From Phascolarctobacterium sp. (GTDB lineage Bacteria; Bacillota; Negativicutes; Acidaminococcales; Acidaminococcaceae), in contig JAKSOJ010000036.1 in assembly GCA_024405645.1 (NCBI GenBank), positions 1 through 9,352 of the forward strand: a DNA stretch of 9,352 nt, written 5' to 3'. Shown here one piece after another: positions 5,078-9,352 of the stretch (its first letter is position 1; every line of letters starts with the position of its first letter). A program made the position numbers and the translations under genes. The notes under the pieces were generated by a model. It saw only the letters and a program-made list of their open reading frames with translations. It was not told the DNA's origin and made no database searches.

Positions 5078-6484
5078 TTAATCGTTGCTTGCATCGATAA
5101 GCTTCATAGGATTAAGTACATTGTTGGGGTCCATAGCTTTTTTGATGGTCTTCATGATTTGCATTTCAACAGGATCGCAATAATCTTGTAATGCTTTAAC
5201 CTTCAGAGCACCAATGCCATGTTCGCCAGAAAGACGACCACCAAGGCTATATACATAGGGATATGCGATTGCGTGGAAGCGAGATACTTCGCTTTCCCAT
5301 TCTTCGTCAGTCATATCCATTTTCAGCATATTGAAGTGAAGGTTGCCATCACCTGCATGTGCAAGAGCCATGATTTTGAATTTGAAGTCTTTAGCAACTT
5401 CGCCAAGATGATTCAAGCAAACTGCGATTTGGTCAACAGGAACAACCAAGTCGTCGGATACGGAAACCTTGGAGAGAGCCTTGGAGCCTTCCAAGCAGTT
5501 ACGACGAACCTTCCAAACGCGTTCATCAGCTTCAACAACGTCGGTTGCACCAGCTTCAGTACAAATTTCGTCCAGTTTTTCCATCTTCATTTCCAGTTCG
5601 TCTTCGTTGTAGGTTTCAACGGTTACGATTACATAGCTACCATCTTCATAGTGGGGCAGACGCAGTTCGGAATAATCGGAAGCAGCGCGAACGAAGCCAT
5701 TGTCCATGAATTCGATGGAGGTCGGGTTGAGACCTGCTTTAACCAGCATAGGAACGAGATTAACAGCCTTTTGAACTTCGGTGAAGATAGCAAGAATATC
5801 TACACGATAGGGGCAAAGAGGTAAAAGTTTCAGAGTTGCGCCAGTGATGATACCAAGGGTACCTTCAGAACCCATAATTAATTGTTCCAGGCAATAGCCA
5901 GTGGAGCATTTTTTCAGGCGAGAACCAAGAGTGGTGATTTCACCAGTCGGGGTAACAACTTCGATGGAGTAAACTTGGTGACGAGTGGTGCCATAACGAA
6001 CAGCTTTGTTACCGCCAGCATTGGTTGCAAGGTTGCCACCAATCAAGCAGCTTTCTGCAGAGCAAGGGTCACCAGCATATAACAAACCGTGTTGGTTAGC
6101 CAATTTTTGAATTTCAACAGTACGAGCGCCTGCTTGAACCTTCATGAACATTGCATCCGGATCGATTTCAATAATCTTGTCCATGCGTTCAATCATGAGC
6201 ACGATACCACCGCATACGGGAATAGCACCACGGCTTACGGAAGTACCACCACCACGCGGGGTAACAGGTACTAAGTATTTATTAGCCAATTTCATAACTG
6301 CTGCAACTTCTTCAGTGCAACCAGGCCAAACTACTACTTCAGGAAGATGATGGAACTTAGGGTCCGGTTCTTCATCGGATTTGTAACGGTTCAAGGTTTC
6401 TTCGTCGCATTTTACGAATTCGTCGCCTACAACCGCACGAAGCTCTGCTAATAATTCTTCGGTAACAGGGTTAAATTTTGTCAT
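5078..6484 (-). CDS. FAD-linked 2-hydroxyacid dehydrogenase, GlcD / D-lactate dehydrogenase type (last gene of three)
   Basis: Family members oxidise D-lactate, glycolate, D-2-hydroxyglutarate or similar acids using FAD, passing electrons to quinones, cytochromes or, in LctD-type enzymes, an electron-transferring flavoprotein. With ATG at 6484 the protein has 468 residues. The FAD_binding_4 (PCMH) domain spans about 45-225: PRGGGTSVSRGA (76-87), the loop GDPCSAESCLIGGNLATNAG at 138-157, and GSEGTLGIIT at 205-214. The C-terminal FAD-oxidase domain includes RRNC (327-330), H376-x-GDGNL-H383 (likely metal or substrate site) and SGEHGIG with H422. Cysteines at 141/146 and 193/198 form two CX4C pairs. 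It ends in NPMK where the other two copies read NPGK or APGN. It is the most divergent of the three and closes the cluster. The substrate is not known. Confidence 0.9.
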   Translation of the reverse strand: MTKFNPVTEELLAELRAVVGDEFVKCDEETLNRYKSDEEPDPKFHHLPEVVVWPGCTEEVAAVMKLANKYLVPVTPRGGGTSVSRGAIPVCGGIVLMIERMDKIIEIDPDAMFMKVQAGARTVEIQKLANQHGLLYAGDPCSAESCLIGGNLATNAGGNKAVRYGTTRHQVYSIEVVTPTGEITTLGSRLKKCSTGYCLEQLIMGSEGTLGIITGATLKLLPLCPYRVDILAIFTEVQKAVNLVPMLVKAGLNPTSIEFMDNGFVRAASDYSELRLPHYEDGSYVIVTVETYNEDELEMKMEKLDEICTEAGATDVVEADERVWKVRRNCLEGSKALSKVSVSDDLVVPVDQIAVCLNHLGEVAKDFKFKIMALAHAGDGNLHFNMLKMDMTDEEWESEVSRFHAIAYPYVYSLGGRLSGEHGIGALKVKALQDYCDPVEMQIMKTIKKAMDPNNVLNPMKLIDASND

Positions 6485-6493
6485 TTGTTTCAA

Positions 6494-6500
6494 TCCTTTC
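6494..6500 (-). promoter_or_regulatory. Ribosome binding site fixing the start of the 5078-6484 oxidase
   Basis: GAAAGGA on the minus strand ends at 6494. It lies nine bases before ATG at 6484, an ideal distance, but touches the in-frame TTG at 6493-6491. The ATG is therefore the better start, shortening the longest possible reading frame by three codons and giving the same 468-residue length as the first copy. Confidence 0.8.
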
Positions 6501-6527
6501 TAATCTACTATACTTCCTTGCTTCTTT

Positions 6528-7931
6528 TTAAGCATTGAACACGTTGCCTGGAGCCAAAATTAAATTAGGATCCCAAGCCTTTTTGATTTTACGCATTAAT
6601 TCGAGTTCTGCAGGGGGTGTAAAACGTTCCATGAAATGAGCCTTTCTAGAGCCAATTCCATGCTCACCACTCAAGCGTCCTCCAATACTGTATGCGTAGG
6701 TATATACCTCTTCCGTGAAGCTATTGAGTTTTTCTTCCCACTCTTCATCGGATAAATCCATTTTACAGAGCACTATGTGCAAATTACCATCGCCAATGTG
6801 AGCATTAATCCGTAGCGGGAAGGGATAACGAGCCACAAGGTCAACGATGTATTCCATAGCCTCGCCAATTTTATCTACGGGAACAACTAAATCGTCAGTA
6901 GTCGCAACAAGGCTTACCAAACGAACAGATTCCCAACAGTTACGGCGCATATTCCAAATACGCTCGTCAGCTTCAAGAACGTCAATAGCACCACAGCCCT
7001 CGCAGATATCGTTAACCTGTTCAAGCTTAAGGTCCAATTCGTCCTCGCTAAATGCTTCTATGGACATAATTACATAAATGCCATTATCCCAATAAGGAGC
7101 ACCATCAAACTCCAAGAATTGACTAGTAGTCTTTACATTGGGATTGTCCATATATTCGACACTAGTAGGGTTTATACCTGCTTTATTAAGAGCAGGTACA
7201 ATGCTTACAGCTTTTAACGGGTCGGTAAAAATTGCCAAAATATCCACTTTGTGAGGAGGCAAAGGCTGCAGTTTTAAAGTAACCTTAGTAATAATACCCA
7301 AAGTACCCTCACTGCCGATTACCAATTGGTCCATGCAATAACCAGTAGAGCACTTCTTCAAACGACCGCCAAGCTCAACAATTTCGCCAGTAGGAGTAAC
7401 CATTTCAAATCCGTAGACCTGATGACGAGTTACGCCATAGCGAACTGCTTTGTTGCCACCTGCGTTAGTTGCAAGATTACCGCCAATTTGACAGCTTTCA
7501 GCGCTACAGGGATCGCCTGCGTAGAGCAGCCCATTTTGATTAGCCAATTTTTGAATATCAATGGTACGAGCGCCTGCTTCTGCAATCAAGTAAAGGCCGT
7601 CTGGATTAATCTCCAAAATTTTATTCATGCGTTCCATCAAAAGGATGATACCGCCAAAATTGGCAATGGAGCCGCAATTCAAGCTAGAGCCACCGCCTCT
7701 TACTACAAGAGGCACAAGGTATTTGTTGCAAAGCTTAACTACTTCAGCAATTTCTTCTGCATTTTGAGGCTTGCAAACGACCTCGGGCATACGGAAGAAG
7801 CGTGGATCCATTTCTTCGTCTGTTTTATATCTATCCAAGGTTGCTTCATCTGTAAAAACATATTCCGCACCTAAGATTTGCTTCAATTCTTCCAGCATCT
7901 CTGCTGAAACTTTATTATAAACTTGGCTCAT
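6528..7931 (-). CDS. FAD-linked 2-hydroxyacid dehydrogenase, GlcD / D-lactate dehydrogenase type (middle gene of three)
   Basis: A 467-residue paralogue of its neighbours, predicted to be a cytoplasmic or membrane-associated flavoprotein. The FAD loop reads RGGGSSLNCGSIANFGG from 78, which departs from the R-G/A-G-G-T-S form of the other two (Ser for Thr, Asn-Phe near the end). It is followed by GDPCSAESC at 139-147, KKCSTGYC at 192-199 and GSEGTLGIIT at 206-215. The C-terminal domain has RRNC at 329-332, H378-I-GDGNL-H385 and SGEHGIG with H424. The product ends in APGNVFNA. ATG at 7931 is nine bases after the upstream stop; its AAGGTG ribosome binding site (7942-7937) overlaps that stop codon, so translation is probably coupled. 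The gap to the next gene is 43 bases with no terminator. Internal motifs resemble the first copy more than the last. Confidence 0.9.
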   Translation of the reverse strand: MSQVYNKVSAEMLEELKQILGAEYVFTDEATLDRYKTDEEMDPRFFRMPEVVCKPQNAEEIAEVVKLCNKYLVPLVVRGGGSSLNCGSIANFGGIILLMERMNKILEINPDGLYLIAEAGARTIDIQKLANQNGLLYAGDPCSAESCQIGGNLATNAGGNKAVRYGVTRHQVYGFEMVTPTGEIVELGGRLKKCSTGYCMDQLVIGSEGTLGIITKVTLKLQPLPPHKVDILAIFTDPLKAVSIVPALNKAGINPTSVEYMDNPNVKTTSQFLEFDGAPYWDNGIYVIMSIEAFSEDELDLKLEQVNDICEGCGAIDVLEADERIWNMRRNCWESVRLVSLVATTDDLVVPVDKIGEAMEYIVDLVARYPFPLRINAHIGDGNLHIVLCKMDLSDEEWEEKLNSFTEEVYTYAYSIGGRLSGEHGIGSRKAHFMERFTPPAELELMRKIKKAWDPNLILAPGNVFNA

Positions 7932-7940
7932 ATTTACACC

Positions 7941-9347
7941 TTATGCATTGATAACTTTGCCAGGATTCAAAATATTGTTAGGATCCCAAGCGCGTTTGAT
8001 TTTCTTCATAAGCTCCAATTCGCCAGCAGGAGTAAATTTCTCCATGTAACCAATCTTCTTAGCGCCAATGCCATGTTCGCCAGCCAGACGGCCACCTTGT
8101 TCATAAGCATATGCATAGCATTCGTTGTGGAATGCTTCAACATATTTTGCCCAATCTTCATCGGAAAGGTCGCATTTGCAAAGAACGATATGCAGGTTAC
8201 CATCGCCAATATGTGCGTTGATAAGAGCAGGAACTTTAAACGGATATTTGGTGCTGATTTCCATAATTTTAAGAATGGTGGTAACAATCTTGTCAACGGG
8301 AACTACAACGTCGTCGGTCAAGGATACCTTGCTGATAAGTTTTAAGCATTCTTGGCAGTTACGACGCATATCCCAAATTCGTTCGTCTGCTTCGAGAACA
8401 TCCAACGCGCCTGCTTCTTCGCAAAGTTCAGCAAGCTGTTCCATCTTCATATCCAGTTCATCTTCAGTAAAGGTTTCTACAGTTACGATTACGTAAATGC
8501 CATCTTCCATATGAGGTGCGCCAGTAAAGTTCAAATATTTAGAGGTATTGCGAACATATTGGTTGTCCATGTATTCGATGGAAGTAGGATTAATGCCAGC
8601 TTTATTAATGCGTGGAACCATGGAAAGCGCATCTGCAGCGTTATCGAAAATTGCTAAGAGATCAAAACGGCATGGAGGTTGTGGAACAAGCTTCAAGGTT
8701 ACTTCGGTGATGATGCCCAGAGTACCTTCACTGCCGATTACCAATTGTTCCATGCAGTAGCCGGTAGAGCATTTTTTCAAACGGCCACCGATGCTAACGA
8801 TTTCGCCAGTCGGAGTTACCATTTTGAAACCATAAACTTGGTTACGAGTTACGCCATAGCGAACTGCTTTATTGCCACCTGCGTTAGTTGCAAGGTTGCC
8901 ACCGATAGTGCAGCTTTGAGCAGAGCAAGGATCGCCTGCGTAGAGGAGACCTTCTTTGTTAGCCATTTGTTGAATATCAATGGTACGAGCACCTGCTTCT
9001 GCAACGATGTACATGCCTTCGGTATCGATTTCAATAATTTTGTTCAAACGTTCCATCAAAAGAACGAGACCACCACAAACAGCGATTGCGCCATCAGCAA
9101 GGCTGGTGCCGCCAGCACGAACGGTCAGAGGGATATTATATTTGTTGCAAAGCTTAACGATTTCTGCAATTTCTTCAGCATTAGCAGGTTTTACTGCTGC
9201 ATCGGGAACACGGAAACGTTTAGGATCATATTCTTCGTCTGTTTTATATTGGTCCAAAATTTCAGCGTCGGTAACAACCCATTCTTTACCAACTACTGCT
9301 TGTAAATCAGCAATAAATTCAGGACTAATTTGAGCATATTCTTTCAT
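7941..9347 (-). CDS. FAD-linked 2-hydroxyacid dehydrogenase, GlcD / D-lactate dehydrogenase type (first gene of three)
   Basis: This 468-residue flavoprotein is the first of the three copies as transcribed. Motifs in order: RAGGTSLADGAIAVCGG from 77 (FAD phosphate loop), GDPCSAQSC at 138-146, NLATNAGGNKAVRYGVTRNQ at 151-170, KKCSTGYC at 191-198, GSEGTLGIIT at 205-214, RRNC at 328-331, TDDVVVPVDK at 344-353, H379-I-GDGNL-H386, GEHGIG with H425, and a normal DPNNILNPGK end. ATG at 9347 is chosen because it aligns with the starts of the two paralogues. Only five bases of upstream sequence are visible, so the ribosome binding site, promoter and any partner gene upstream (Etf subunits, permease) are outside the window. 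Length and domain order match D-lactate/glycolate oxidase subunits, including the LctD subunit of electron-bifurcating lactate dehydrogenase, but substrate and acceptor remain open. Confidence 0.9.
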   Translation of the reverse strand: MKEYAQISPEFIADLQAVVGKEWVVTDAEILDQYKTDEEYDPKRFRVPDAAVKPANAEEIAEIVKLCNKYNIPLTVRAGGTSLADGAIAVCGGLVLLMERLNKIIEIDTEGMYIVAEAGARTIDIQQMANKEGLLYAGDPCSAQSCTIGGNLATNAGGNKAVRYGVTRNQVYGFKMVTPTGEIVSIGGRLKKCSTGYCMEQLVIGSEGTLGIITEVTLKLVPQPPCRFDLLAIFDNAADALSMVPRINKAGINPTSIEYMDNQYVRNTSKYLNFTGAPHMEDGIYVIVTVETFTEDELDMKMEQLAELCEEAGALDVLEADERIWDMRRNCQECLKLISKVSLTDDVVVPVDKIVTTILKIMEISTKYPFKVPALINAHIGDGNLHIVLCKCDLSDEDWAKYVEAFHNECYAYAYEQGGRLAGEHGIGAKKIGYMEKFTPAGELELMKKIKRAWDPNNILNPGKVINA

Positions 9348-9352
9348 AAGAG

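Noticed and set aside
5219..5824. Long plus-strand open frame (about 200 codons) inside the last oxidase, with similar ones inside the other copies (7326-7874 and 8679-9305).
   Set aside because: They are antisense shadows that recur because the three paralogues share sequence and codon pattern. They lack ribosome binding sites and recognisable domains.
6485..6493. TTG start giving three extra residues on the last oxidase.
   Set aside because: The ribosome binding site touches this TTG, leaving no spacing, while ATG at 6484 has ideal spacing and matches the paralogue length.

Overview
The window reads as a moderately low-GC, Gram-positive-related chromosome segment. The gene order (small SRP RNA, dnaX, YbaB/EbfC, recR, bofA), the strong AGGAGG-type ribosome binding sites and the consensus -35/-10 promoters fit the Firmicutes. 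The SRP RNA is the short form with no Alu domain, whereas Bacilli and most Clostridia carry the long form. Together with bofA and the FAD-linked hydroxyacid dehydrogenases, this points to Negativicutes (for example the Acidaminococcaceae/Phascolarctobacterium side); that placement is inference. Every gene I can support lies on the minus strand, so transcription runs from high to low coordinates.

Layout in transcription order. (1) 9347-5078: three tandem paralogous FAD-linked oxidases of the GlcD / D-lactate dehydrogenase type, closely spaced and ending at a large structured inverted repeat (4980-5060). (2) 4852-4004: a two-domain universal stress protein with its own consensus promoter, followed by a weak AT-rich terminator. 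(3) 3842-3753: tRNA-Ser(GGA) with encoded CCA, driven by a perfect consensus promoter whose -10 box is one end of a 43-bp interrupted palindrome. (4) about 3706-3565: the SRP RNA. (5) 3486-430: the DNA maintenance operon dnaX, ybaB, recR, ending with bofA and a clear intrinsic terminator. (6) 194-1: the N-terminal part of a dicarboxylate/amino acid:cation symporter with its own good promoter, running off the window.

How the parts fit. The central block is a housekeeping cluster: decoding (tRNA-Ser), membrane targeting (SRP RNA), replication clamp loading (DnaX), nucleoid association (YbaB) and recombinational repair (RecR). It resembles the B. subtilis scr-dnaX-yaaK-recR-yaaL-bofA arrangement without yaaL. 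The oxidase cluster is the metabolic, accessory part; the three copies probably oxidise related 2-hydroxyacids and pass electrons to a partner (EtfAB, quinone or an iron-sulfur protein) that is not in this window.

I found no phage, insertion sequence, CRISPR or toxin-antitoxin content and no clearly new system. The items most worth a second look are the paired CX4C cysteine motifs shared by all three oxidases, the alternative-pairing hairpin element at 4980-5060, the palindrome over the tRNA-Ser promoter, and the palindrome at the dnaX transcription start region.
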